NCBI RefSeq assembly: GCF_005860765.1
Contig: NZ_VCEI01000025.1
Coordinates: 806,001 to 870,000, forward strand
DNA length: 64,000 bases
Direction: 5' to 3'
Source of the DNA: Dyadobacter sediminis
GTDB lineage: Bacteria; Bacteroidota; Bacteroidia; Cytophagales; Spirosomataceae
In this document: piece after piece, positions 53,861-62,743 of the stretch
Layout: every line of letters starts with the position of its first letter
How positions within the stretch are numbered: the first letter of the stretch is position 1
The notes under the pieces: model-generated
Databases searched by the model: none
Seen by the model: the letters and a program-made list of their open reading frames with translations, nothing else
Told to the model about the DNA's origin: nothing
Position numbers and translations under genes: made by a program

Positions 53861-54184
53861 ATGAAGGTTTTCACCATAGAACAGGACCCGTCCACCGAAG
53901 AAATCGCACAAGTTCTCAGGCAGGAATTTTCTTCCGGGTATTCTTACCGCTTTTTTGGTATAGATCAAAACAGAAGTATTGTTGTCCGGAAATCAGAATT
54001 TGTAGGGGCGCAAATTTCAAAAAACGGGAATCAGGTTACCGTGCATGCCATGTCGCCCAACTGGCTGTTGAGTTTCCTGGACCCATTTCTGACGGGTATG
54101 AATGTGATCGGTACGGTATTTCATGCTCCGCTAACAAAACTGGAAGCTGATCTGGTTACTTTCCTGAAAAGCAAGTATGCATAG
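53861..54184 (+). CDS. Small protein of unknown function
   Basis: This 107-residue cytoplasmic-type protein has an alpha/beta pattern: FTIEQDPSTEEIAQVLRQEF, RSIVVRKSEFVGAQISKNG, NQVTVHAMSPNWLLSFLD and a C-terminal helix LEADLVTFLKSKYA. It is not recognised. It has no signal peptide, though a weak hydrophobic segment lies around 66-88. A strong terminator follows 42 bases later. Confidence 0.62.
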   Translation: MKVFTIEQDPSTEEIAQVLRQEFSSGYSYRFFGIDQNRSIVVRKSEFVGAQISKNGNQVTVHAMSPNWLLSFLDPFLTGMNVIGTVFHAPLTKLEADLVTFLKSKYA

Positions 54185-54225
54185 TATCTGGTTGTTTTAT
54201 CGGATACGGGATTTGTTTCAGAATC

Positions 54226-54263
54226 AAAAAAGCCGCTTATCAGACAAGATGAGCGGCTTTTTT
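54226..54263. terminator. Bidirectional terminator
   Basis: AAAAAAGCCGCT (54226-54237) pairs with AGCGGCTTTTTT (54252-54263). The stem extends four more pairs inward, one of them G-U, to a 6-base loop. It lies between the convergent genes ending at 54184 and 54285. Confidence 0.9.
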
Positions 54264-54284
54264 GGTTTTAACTTTCAACTTTTT

Positions 54285-57200
54285 TTATTCGGTAACGAGC
54301 ATTTTAATGACTTCTGTTGCTGCATCCGACTGTATTTTCAGCATGTAAATGCCTGTATTTAAAGTCAGACTGGAAATGTTCACTTCCGCTTTTTCTCCTG
54401 CTTTTGCATCCTGAGTCGCACGGACAGCATAACCTTTTCCTGACTGGCTGATCAGCTCAAAGGAAATCGGGCCTGCATGCTGCAGGGAAAGTGCAACCGT
54501 AAACTGTTTCTTTACCGGATTTGGGTAAATGCTTGATCCCTGTTCAGTTTCCGCATTTTCTGCAATGATCTCTTCCTGATTTAAGCGGTCCGAGCTGTTG
54601 CTTGCAGATGCAGGCTGAATGATTAACTGCGGAGGGTTGGCGCTGTTTTCCTTGCTGTTGAAAACCAGTCTGGTGTTCCGGTTGTTCGGATCTGCCAAAA
54701 GTAAGGTCAATAAATCGCCGCTGGACGCTTGCTGCGCTTTTACATAACTGGTCACATCAATTTCGTAGTACTTGTACTTGTCGTTTACAGCTACGGAACC
54801 CAGTGAAGCAGTCGAAGCAGCCGGCGCATTGTTTTTGCTGATGCTGTTTTCAGTCCAGCTATCGTCATCCACACCGTATACATGCACATAAATATCTTTG
54901 CTGTTTTCATGGTTATGGCCATAGATACGCAGTTTGGCCGAGCCAATATTTACCGTTTGCGGCAATTGAAAACGCACGTAAGACGAACGTTTGATGGAAG
55001 CGTCGCCGGCTGCATTCTTGACATCCAGTTCAGGCAGGTTGCCGTAATTGGCTGCGCCGTAGCTTCCATCGCGTACATAGGCATCTGCAAGGGGTTTTAG
55101 CGTTACACTGGAAACAGGAATCACTTCAATGGCCGAAACCCGAGGCAGGTCCGCTGCGCCGGTCAGAAAATCAATGTTGAGCATGCCGTCTGTGACGTTG
55201 ACGGTAAAGGTTTCTGCCGTGGCAAGCATCGCCCCACCGGCTTTGACGAAGATATCATAATTGGTCAGTTTGCGGCTGCCTTCCATGTTGACGTGAAACT
55301 GCCGGCTGCCTTTTCCGCCCTTTTTGCCCGGAGCTCCGAAGTAGGTTTCAGCGAAGTGCAGGTATACATCAAAGGTGCCATTGGCAACCGGAATGTTGTA
55401 GCTGAACGAAGGCGAGCAGCGTGCCGACTGGTACAATACATCATTGGTTGTATTGGAAATATCGCCGCTGACAACGGCACTGGTGCGGTCGATGCCCGCA
55501 TAGTATTTGTCTGCAATAAACAGTTTTTTGGTAGCGGTCGTGAAATCCTGCCCGCCTGCATTGATCCGGATGGTGTTAGCCATAGGCACTGCATCCTTGT
55601 ATTGGAACAGCTCGGCGCCGTACATGCCGTTATCGGCAGAAATCAGAAGTTGATTGTTCAGGGCTCCCATATCATAGAACAATGTTGAGCCATTCGGGTT
55701 CATGTCGTAGGCCAGACTGGTTGTTTCCGGAGTTCCATTTGTTTTCCAGACTTCACGGCCGCTTTGTTCGTTTGTTGCACTAAAATACAGGGTTTCTCCT
55801 ATGGCTGTTACATGTCGGATGTTTGCCCCGTTTGCCTGTGAACCAATGTTTGTGACCTGCTGAGTGCCTTCGACTGTTCCGTCACTTTTCCATATCTCTC
55901 CTTGTAAATCAGGTACAAAGTAGAAGAAGCCGTTTAGAGCCAGCATATCATGCGTATGAATGGAAGGGTCTCCATCGTCAGAACGCAACTTTGTCAGGGG
56001 AAAGGTGCCCTGCTCCGTACCATCGGTTCTCCATACAACCTCACCAAAGATATCATCAAAGGCAGCACCATCCCAGACAACAAAAAAGATCAGATCGTTG
56101 ACGACAGTGAGCTTGGAAAAACGATCTTCATAGGAATCAAATGTTTTGATAACGGTTGTTCCTTGTGCAGTACCATCACTTTTCACCAGATAATATTTAA
56201 CATCAGATTGTTTCAATTCTGATAAGATGTAGTAAATAAAATTACCTTTTACTACAATAGATCTGTACATGGTCTCGCCCCAGTTAGGAGTTACGTCCTT
56301 GACCAGCACAGTTCCTTCGGCCGTGCCGTTGCTTTTCCAGAGGTCTATGCTGTTGATGCCGTCATAGGCGCCAAAGTACAACTGTCCATTCATCACGACT
56401 GGTGAAAAGGTATCAGTTTGAGAGAACGTTTTAACCAGTATTGTTCCGGCCGTGCTGCCGTCACTTTTCCAGAGCTGCATACTGCCGCTGCCGTTATCAA
56501 TACCAAAAAACAGGGTTCCGTTTACATTGATGAGTCCTTGAAGCGTGTCTGATTTGGTAAAATCTTTGACCTTGATGGTTGTAGCAGTTGTTCCGCCCGT
56601 TTTCCATAAGCTATGCACCTGTGAATCGCTGCCTGTGACAAAGAAAGCCGTTCCGTTCACATTGGTGATCTGCTCGGGATTGGAGCTGTTTGCACCGCTT
56701 TGTATATCTCGGACCAGCATGGTGCCGGCTGTGCTTCCATCGGTTTTCCAGAGCTCGCGGCCATGGATGCCGTCATCGGCAGTAAAGTAGGATATGCCGT
56801 TAACTTCCGTAAAGCCCAGCGGAATGGATCCGGGTCTGCCAAAATCCGTTAATGCGCTGGTGCCGCCTGTGACCATTGTGCTTTTGAAGAGTTCCAGACC
56901 TTTGCCCGCGTTGCCATTGAAGTACAACGTGCCGTTTGCATCAAGCAGGCGGGAAGCAGTGACCTCGGCCAGCACTTTGGTGCCATTTACATCCCCGTTG
57001 CTCTGCCACAGCTTTTCACCTGTACCGTCATTGGCAGTAAAGGCAACCTTGCTGCCAACAGCTGTAAGCTCCTTGATATCGGAACCTGCACTTCCCAGCC
57101 GTATGTCTCTGATCAGAGTCGTTGTGGAAGCTGTTCCGCCACTTTTCCAAAGCTCCTGACCGTTGGTACCATCGTTTGCAGTAAAGTAAAGCTGTCCGTT

Positions 57201-58148
57201 CACGGCCCTAAGAAGGGAAGGGTTTGATGAAGCTGTGCCCGGATTGATGTTTTTGACCAGTACCGTACCCGTCGTAGAACCATCCGTTTTCCAGAGCTCG
57301 TTTCCGTTGGCGGCATCACTGGCTGTGAAATACAGGCTGCTTCCCACAGCAGTCAGGTTAAGAACTTGACCTGTGAATGCTTTGATCACCGTTAACGGAG
57401 ATGTATCGCTTACCTTGTATAATGACTTGGAATCAAAGGGGTAGTTGCCGAAGTAAAGATTGTTGCCAGCAGCAACCAGTAGTGGAGGACCAGCGTTGTA
57501 AGCCGGAAAATTGGTGACAGCAATGGTTCCTGCTGCCGTGCCATCCGATTTGTAAATGTTCCGGATATCGGTCAACCTGGTACCAATAATCAAAAACAGC
57601 TTGCCATTTACATTGACCATCTGTTCAATTCCTTGATCATAAAAATCCAGAGATTTGACCAGTACCGTGCCTTGTGCTGTCCCATCTGTTTTCATCAACC
57701 CGGAAGGTCCGCAATAGTAGAGCGTTCCATTTATATCTAAAAGCAATCGCCGGTTAGGGTCATAAGGACTATCCCGGACTTCCTGAAAAGAAACAGTGCC
57801 TTCCGGAGTACCATTACTTTTCCATAATTGGTATCTCCCTAAATTATTGTCTGTAGTAAAATAGATTATGCCATTTGAGCTGGTCAGCTTATTAACATTT
57901 CTGAATCCCTTAAATTCCCTGACCAGCACGGTACCCTGCGCAGTACCGTCACTTTTCCACAGCCCTTTTTCCTGCAGGTTGTTGTCTGCAATCATATAGA
58001 CCATGTTGCCAACTGCAATCGATTCATAAATCCGCAGTCCATCATTTGAACTGGTCACATTGATGTCTTTCAGCAAGGTTGCTTCCTGCGCCAGCAGGGA
58101 TTGCATACTCATCAGGAACAAGGCTAAATACAGTACCGTTTTTTTCAT
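54285..58148 (-). CDS. T9SS sorted surface protein with ELWxxDGT repeats, malectin and DNRLRE domains
   Basis: The 1287-residue protein begins with a signal peptide (MKKTVLYLALFLMSMQSLLA). About 18 to 20 repeats of roughly 45 residues follow, with the core L-W-K-S-D-G-T-x-x-G-T (such as NELWKTDGSTTGTVLVKNIN), covering residues 25-870. These probably build one or more beta-propellers. Then come malectin (IRINAGGQDFTTATKK), a DNRLRE stalk (LADAYVRDGSYGAANYG) and a type A T9SS tail (YPNPVKKQFTVALS to the final MLVTE). It should be exported and anchored on the cell surface. No catalytic residues are apparent. Its C-terminal third matches the two T9SS proteins at 22-29 kb. Confidence 0.88.
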   Translation of the reverse strand: MKKTVLYLALFLMSMQSLLAQEATLLKDINVTSSNDGLRIYESIAVGNMVYMIADNNLQEKGLWKSDGTAQGTVLVREFKGFRNVNKLTSSNGIIYFTTDNNLGRYQLWKSNGTPEGTVSFQEVRDSPYDPNRRLLLDINGTLYYCGPSGLMKTDGTAQGTVLVKSLDFYDQGIEQMVNVNGKLFLIIGTRLTDIRNIYKSDGTAAGTIAVTNFPAYNAGPPLLVAAGNNLYFGNYPFDSKSLYKVSDTSPLTVIKAFTGQVLNLTAVGSSLYFTASDAANGNELWKTDGSTTGTVLVKNINPGTASSNPSLLRAVNGQLYFTANDGTNGQELWKSGGTASTTTLIRDIRLGSAGSDIKELTAVGSKVAFTANDGTGEKLWQSNGDVNGTKVLAEVTASRLLDANGTLYFNGNAGKGLELFKSTMVTGGTSALTDFGRPGSIPLGFTEVNGISYFTADDGIHGRELWKTDGSTAGTMLVRDIQSGANSSNPEQITNVNGTAFFVTGSDSQVHSLWKTGGTTATTIKVKDFTKSDTLQGLINVNGTLFFGIDNGSGSMQLWKSDGSTAGTILVKTFSQTDTFSPVVMNGQLYFGAYDGINSIDLWKSNGTAEGTVLVKDVTPNWGETMYRSIVVKGNFIYYILSELKQSDVKYYLVKSDGTAQGTTVIKTFDSYEDRFSKLTVVNDLIFFVVWDGAAFDDIFGEVVWRTDGTEQGTFPLTKLRSDDGDPSIHTHDMLALNGFFYFVPDLQGEIWKSDGTVEGTQQVTNIGSQANGANIRHVTAIGETLYFSATNEQSGREVWKTNGTPETTSLAYDMNPNGSTLFYDMGALNNQLLISADNGMYGAELFQYKDAVPMANTIRINAGGQDFTTATKKLFIADKYYAGIDRTSAVVSGDISNTTNDVLYQSARCSPSFSYNIPVANGTFDVYLHFAETYFGAPGKKGGKGSRQFHVNMEGSRKLTNYDIFVKAGGAMLATAETFTVNVTDGMLNIDFLTGAADLPRVSAIEVIPVSSVTLKPLADAYVRDGSYGAANYGNLPELDVKNAAGDASIKRSSYVRFQLPQTVNIGSAKLRIYGHNHENSKDIYVHVYGVDDDSWTENSISKNNAPAASTASLGSVAVNDKYKYYEIDVTSYVKAQQASSGDLLTLLLADPNNRNTRLVFNSKENSANPPQLIIQPASASNSSDRLNQEEIIAENAETEQGSSIYPNPVKKQFTVALSLQHAGPISFELISQSGKGYAVRATQDAKAGEKAEVNISSLTLNTGIYMLKIQSDAATEVIKMLVTE

Positions 58149-58435
58149 AATTTTTTTTGGCTTAAAGTTGAGCAGACGCTTGAAGTTTTAAATAGAAACA
58201 GAATTTGGATTCTTGCTCATAAGACGCAAAAAAGCATGCTTAACCGGAAATAATTATACATATAATTATTTTTCATATTAAAAACTTATTATTCGGTAAT
58301 CAGCCAGGATGACAGCAGCTGTCCGGCGCTTGACAAAATGAAGCTTATTTTTTAGCTCGGGGATATTTAATCTGTTGAATATAAAGATTTTGGTAAAGCT
58401 GCACTTGCAATTAATGTGCTCCGGAGAAGCTTTGA
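58149..58435. other. Intergenic, AT-rich, no feature recognised
   Basis: This 287-bp gap separates the T9SS gene from the permease gene on the same strand. It should contain the T9SS promoter and the permease terminator, but I found no convincing consensus or hairpin. Confidence 0.4.
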
Positions 58436-59758
58436 TCATAACAAGGTAAGAAACCAGTGGAGGCCCATGACGCCGGCTAGCCCGGTGACGGAAACCAGCG
58501 TTTCCATGATGGACCACGTTTTCAGTGTGTCCGTCATGGAAATCTGGAAGTATTCCCGGAAAAGCCAGAAACCCGTATCATTTACATGTGAAAACATCAT
58601 ACTGCCGGCACCGATGCCCAGAACCATTAGATTTGGGTCAACGCCAGTTGATGCAAGCAGCGGGGCCATAAAGCCGGCCGTTGTAATGCCGGAAACCGTG
58701 GATGATCCCACACAAACGCGGATCAGTGCGGCCATGCCCCAGCCAAGAACATAGGGATGCAGCGTTGAGTGTTCCATCAGATCTGCAATGGACTGGTTTA
58801 CGCCTCCATCTGTTAAAACCTGTTTGAAAGCGCCTGCTCCGCCAAAGATCAGGAAAAGCATGGCCACGTCCTTAATGGCATCAGACAGCAGATTGGTCAC
58901 TTCCTGCATGGACTTTCCCTGCCGCAGACCGAGCGTAAAGGTTGCCAGAATCACGGCAAGAAACATGCTGATAATCGGCTCTCCTGTAAAAAGCAAAGTT
59001 TTGGTGATCCATAAATCCGCTGGTAAAAACGGACTGACCAGCGTGCTGATCCCGATCAGTAACAGCGGAAACAGAAGCGTGAAAAAGCTGGTGAAAGTGG
59101 AAGGCATTCTATCAAGGTTCATCTCCGGTGCTATGAATGCCGGGTTCGGCAGTTGCGTGTATTTCTTCAGCGTGGACCCGAACAATGCTCCTGAAATCAG
59201 TATGGCGGGTACCGAAATCAGGATGCCATAAAATAGGGTGGTACCCAACGATGCATTGAATTGCTTCAGAATGGCCAGCGGTGCCGGATGTGGCGGCAGG
59301 TACCCTTGTGTAACAGACAAGGATGCCAGCATGGGGAGCCCGATGTACAGGGCCGGCAACCTGTAACGGTATGCAACCGTAATGACAACCGGTGTCAGCA
59401 GCATAAATCCGACGGAGTAGAACAAAGGCAGTCCGACGATAAACCCCGTCAGCATAAATGCCCATCGCGCATTGGAAGTTCCGACCACTTCCATCAGTTT
59501 GAAGGCAATGCGTTCGGCAGCGCCGCTTTGGGCAACCAGTTTGCCCAGCATGGCGCCCAAGGCAATAATGGCCGTAATAGAACCCAGTGTACCGCCAATT
59601 CCTTTCTGAACAGAGTCAACAATTGTCAGCACAGGAAGCCCAAGTGCCAGACCCACGCCAGTCGTTACGGCAAGAAAAGCCAGGAACGTATTGAGCCGGA
59701 CAATTGAAATAAGCGCAATCAGCGCCAAAATACCAGTGAGGGTAATCGTTAAAGACAT
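58436..59758 (-). CDS. Gluconate:H+ symporter family (GntP) permease
   Basis: The ATG at 59758 is chosen because MSLTITLTGILALIALISIV starts directly with helix 1; the 54 residues upstream from 59920 are not conserved in character. The 440-residue protein has about 12-14 helices and GntP family features: GIGGTLGSITAIIALGAMLG in helix 2-3, GLPLFYSVGFMLLTPV, PPHPAPLAILKQFNASLG and GSSTVSGITTAGFMAPL. It imports gluconate or a similar aldonate. No gluconate kinase is adjacent. It could complement the periplasmic PQQ aldose dehydrogenase at 3.4 kb, whose products are aldonates. Confidence 0.88.
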   Translation of the reverse strand: MSLTITLTGILALIALISIVRLNTFLAFLAVTTGVGLALGLPVLTIVDSVQKGIGGTLGSITAIIALGAMLGKLVAQSGAAERIAFKLMEVVGTSNARWAFMLTGFIVGLPLFYSVGFMLLTPVVITVAYRYRLPALYIGLPMLASLSVTQGYLPPHPAPLAILKQFNASLGTTLFYGILISVPAILISGALFGSTLKKYTQLPNPAFIAPEMNLDRMPSTFTSFFTLLFPLLLIGISTLVSPFLPADLWITKTLLFTGEPIISMFLAVILATFTLGLRQGKSMQEVTNLLSDAIKDVAMLFLIFGGAGAFKQVLTDGGVNQSIADLMEHSTLHPYVLGWGMAALIRVCVGSSTVSGITTAGFMAPLLASTGVDPNLMVLGIGAGSMMFSHVNDTGFWLFREYFQISMTDTLKTWSIMETLVSVTGLAGVMGLHWFLTLL

Positions 59759-59944
59759 TCGCCAGTTTATTAGATACCAAAGGTTTTTTTTGGGTAAATA
59801 CCAAACTGGAGAATGCAAGCAATCTACTTGCCGCATGAACGAAAGAAGGCACCAGACTGAAACAGGGCATTGATCCCTGTAAAAAACGTACGGTGCACTT
59901 CGCCGGATTCTTAAAATCACAATCCAGCAAAAAAATAAACTCCG

Positions 59945-60665
59945 CTAATCAAAGTCGCTCCGGAGGAGCTCCACTGAAATTCGGCATTCGTTCAGGCGGC
60001 CCCGCCAGGGCCAGAAATCGCGAACAAAATTAACCCATTCTACAAACAGGGATCCGCTCTGCGGCTGTGCTGGATTCCTAGAAGCACAAATCTTGCAAAA
60101 AATATCGCTACTTAAAGCCGCTCCGGAGGAGCTCCCTGTTTGTAGAAAATAATCCAGCATACACAAGTGCGGCTCCGGAGGAGTCCCCTGAAACAGGACA
60201 TTCGTTTAGGCGGCCCCGCCGGGGCCAGAAATCGCGAACAAAATTAACCCAATCTACAAACAGGGAGCCGCTCTGCGGCTGTGCTGGATTCTTAAAAGTA
60301 CAATCCAGCAAAAAAATAAACTCTGCTAATCAAAGCCGCTCCGGAGGAGCTCCCTGTTTGTAGAAACGAAATCCGGCGTAAAGAAGTGCGGCTCCGGCGG
60401 AGCCCACTGAAATTCGGCATTCGTTCAGGCGGCCTCGCCAGGGCCAGAAATCGCGAACAAAATTAACCCAATCTACAAACAGGGAGCCGCTCTGCGGCTG
60501 TGCTGGATTCCTAGAAGCACAAATCTTGCAAAAAAATAAACTCTGCTAATCAAAGCCGCTCCGGAGGAGCCCCCTGAAATTCGGCATTCGTTCAGGCGGC
60601 CCCGCCGGGGCCAGACATTGTAAACGGAATAAACCCTTTCTGCAAACAGGAAGCTGCTCTTCAGC
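59945..60665. repeat. Mosaic array of inverted hairpin repeats (BIME-like)
   Basis: The array mixes two hairpin elements in opposite orientation. One is GCCGCTCCGGAGGAGC followed by TCCCTGTTTGTAG. The other is CTACAAACAGGGA followed by GCCGCTCTGCGGC. Inverted pairs span about 60040-60145 and 60254-60363, and 60473-60570 without the second GTAG. A GGCGGCCCCGCC element and CAGAAATCGCGAACAAAATT separate them, with copies near 59996, 60209, 60429 and 60596. The last copies are degenerate. No gene is seen in it. Confidence 0.88.
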
Positions 60666-60668
60666 TGT

Positions 60669-60692
60669 GCACTGTCCCCAAAAAGTTGGATA
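60669..60692 (+). mobile_element. Possible IS3-family terminal repeat remnant
   Basis: TGTCCCCAAAAAGTTGGATA resembles the outer end of IS3/IS150-group elements. No second end or transposase is found in the window. The same bases can form an imperfect hairpin with CTTCTTGGGG at 60693-60702 and might instead terminate the downstream minus-strand gene. Confidence 0.35.
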
Positions 60693-60734
60693 CTTCTTGG
60701 GGGCACTACAAACACGTGCTGCTTTTTTCTAGGA

Positions 60735-61439
60735 TCACTTTCCGACTGGAACAAGAACGCCAATATGAACGGATGCGCCGCGGTTATGCACTTTGGAATT
60801 GTCGCCATCAATGGGCGTTGCAAGATTTGCCAGTCCCAGATGATAACGTCCTTCCGCAAAAACTTTTACTGTTCCGAGCGGATAAGCCAGTCCGGCACCG
60901 CCAGACAGGCCAAAATCAAACTTACGGGTATCATTGCCCGACGCATACGATTCATCTCCGCTTGTACTGGAAATAAGTACGCCGTCAACATAAACCCTGG
61001 AACTGGATTTTGCCCTTACATTGCCTGTCATTAAACGGAATTCAGGGCCGATGGAAAGAAGTCCTTCCATTTTTCCGAGCTTTGGCTTATACTGAAACAA
61101 TACGGGCAATTCAATGTAATTTACCAGTAATTTGCCTTTAATATCGGCTTTAACCTGCTGATTATTAATGAATTCACTGGTCTTTGTTGAAATCCGGCCT
61201 CCTCGCTGCGAAAATCCCGGCTCAATCTGAATGGCAGTGGAAGTACCAAGGGGCAAATGGAATAATAAAGCAAAACTCAGCCCTGCCTTTGGCTTGAAAG
61301 GAAAACTCTCCTCATCGGTCACCGCCAGATTGGCAAAGTTAACTCCTGCTCTAAGCCCCAGACTCAGCTGCGCCCGGGTTACCGAAGCGGAAAAACAGCA
61401 GATCAATAATACCGATAACTGAAATACAGATTTTTTCAT
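60735..61439 (-). CDS. Outer-membrane beta-barrel protein, PorT/porin family
   Basis: With the ATG at 61439 the protein has 234 residues and a signal peptide (MKKSVFQLSVLLICCFSASV, cut after TRA). The mature part begins QLSLGLRAGVNFANL, a first barrel strand typical of Bacteroidota PorT-like proteins. Alternating strands follow: IQIEPGFSQRG, YIELPVLFQYKP, LLSIGPEFRLM, FGLSGGAGLAYPLG and a last strand VHIGVLVPVGK. It is probably an 8-stranded barrel. The role is unknown. It is read toward the repeat array and stands alone. Confidence 0.85.
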   Translation of the reverse strand: MKKSVFQLSVLLICCFSASVTRAQLSLGLRAGVNFANLAVTDEESFPFKPKAGLSFALLFHLPLGTSTAIQIEPGFSQRGGRISTKTSEFINNQQVKADIKGKLLVNYIELPVLFQYKPKLGKMEGLLSIGPEFRLMTGNVRAKSSSRVYVDGVLISSTSGDESYASGNDTRKFDFGLSGGAGLAYPLGTVKVFAEGRYHLGLANLATPIDGDNSKVHNRGASVHIGVLVPVGK

Positions 61440-61803
61440 GATGATCATGGCTTTTTAAAACGGATTTTTGAGTTATGTCTTCAAGTCAATACTCTAAAAA
61501 AGTAAAACTATATCACATTCCAAGCTACCTGCATATTATTATATCAGGAAATATTTTAAATATCCGGTTTCCATACAACAAGCAGGTCAATCCGATAAAT
61601 TCTGGAAGGCAGGTCGGGCTATTATAGTCTGTTTATATGGCCAATTCCGGAAAATGATCCTGACCTTTCCGGCAAGACCATGGTCACAGCTGACCTGAAC
61701 TGTCCCTGAAGTTCGGACAGCCTGTAAAATAAACAATGACAGGAGCCGTTCCGGCGATGAAAAATAGCCTGTTTAGGCTATTGTGTCTGGTTTTCAGCCA
61801 GTA
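61440..61803. other. Intergenic region with a short hairpin
   Basis: The gap between divergent genes is featureless up to about 61760. At 61763-61782 AATAGCCT and AGGCTATT form an 8-bp hairpin with a 4-base loop, just ahead of the promoter candidate at 61804, which could be an operator. Confidence 0.35.
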
Positions 61804-61811
61804 TATCTTTG
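61781..61811 (+). promoter_or_regulatory. Candidate promoter of the GH19/DUF4239 cassette
   Basis: TATCTTTG at 61804-61811 matches the -7 consensus TAnnTTTG, with TTG at 61781-61783 spaced 20 bases upstream as a -33 element. The leader would be about 115 bases long. Confidence 0.45.
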
Positions 61812-61928
61812 TATCGTCCAATGCAAATCAGCATAACCCACCATCATAAGTTCAGGATAAACCGGCGACCTGCTGTTTTATCCGATCCGGCACACTGCTC
61901 TTGATCGTTACTGTAAATACTTTATACC

Positions 61929-62369
61929 ATGCGCAATTTTGTTCCTGCAAGGCTGGGATCTCTCTGCATCCCCGTTTTGATGATGGCTGCCACAGGCTGC
62001 TCCACGATTTCCAGATTTGACCAGTATTCTTATACCCAGTCCACTTCCCTGAAAGTAGATGCGGTAAACCTCATGAGCAATGCAACCCAGCCTTATGAAA
62101 GCCATCGGGATGAAGTCGCCCGGATGAAGACGGCGATTGATAAGATGTATGAATACGAAAAGAACCGTCCTAAAAATCTGGTTTCCGAAAAAATGTGGCT
62201 CGTTGTTCGCGATTCCAGCGGCCATTCCTTTGGTGGATTCCTTAAAAGATGGCAGACGGAAAAGACCCTCAACGCTGCCTTCATCAAGGAATCCCAGCAG
62301 CTTGTCAGCGAATCGTTCGACCAGATTTCGCAGCTGGAAAGCGGCAAGATCAAGCAGGTTGCCAATTAA
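61929..62369 (+). CDS. Small lipoprotein, first gene of the GH19 cassette
   Basis: The 146-residue protein has a lipoprotein signal with lipobox AATGC (Cys24) and a helical mature part (KVDAVNLMSNATQPYESHRD, MKTAIDKMYEYEKN, QTEKTLNAAFIKESQQLVSE). It is not recognised as a named family. Four genes follow each other closely on the same strand (gaps of 33, 5 and 13 bp), so this is the head of an operon that ends in a peptidoglycan- or chitin-type hydrolase. A spanin-like or periplasmic guard role is speculation. Confidence 0.72.
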   Translation: MRNFVPARLGSLCIPVLMMAATGCSTISRFDQYSYTQSTSLKVDAVNLMSNATQPYESHRDEVARMKTAIDKMYEYEKNRPKNLVSEKMWLVVRDSSGHSFGGFLKRWQTEKTLNAAFIKESQQLVSESFDQISQLESGKIKQVAN

Positions 62370-62402
62370 TAGCTGTTCCTCAATTTATTAGCTATAAAAG
62401 AT

Positions 62403-62738
62403 ATGAATGTAATCAATTTTGACCAGCTTTATGAAAACCTCAGAAGCGGCGTGGAGTCGGTGGCCAAAGAATCGATTGACGGGTATGTAAGCCAGGCAAC
62501 CCGGGACGGCAAGAACGCCCTGCAGGAAATCAGGTCAAACCTTGTCCGCTGGGCGACAGAGGTAGAAACCGGCGCCTTGACCGGCGAAGATCTTCAGTTT
62601 CTTTTACAGGAAGAAACAGCACTCGAAGAACTCACTTCGCTGAAAGAGGCCGGTCTGGCATCGGTACAGATCGACAAGTTCCGTAACGGGCTGATCAATA
62701 TGATCATCGGAACAGTTACCGGTGCGGTTAAAGCATAA
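62403..62738 (+). CDS. Small helical protein, second gene of the GH19 cassette
   Basis: A 111-residue protein with strong helix and coiled-coil tendency (NFDQLYENLRSGVESVAKES, EDLQFLLQEETALEELTSLK) and a weakly hydrophobic amphipathic end (FRNGLINMIIGTVTGAV). No signal peptide and no recognised family. The downstream membrane-protein gene begins 5 bp later, which implies coupled translation and perhaps a physical partnership. Confidence 0.68.
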   Translation: MNVINFDQLYENLRSGVESVAKESIDGYVSQATRDGKNALQEIRSNLVRWATEVETGALTGEDLQFLLQEETALEELTSLKEAGLASVQIDKFRNGLINMIIGTVTGAVKA

Positions 62739-62743
62739 CAGCC

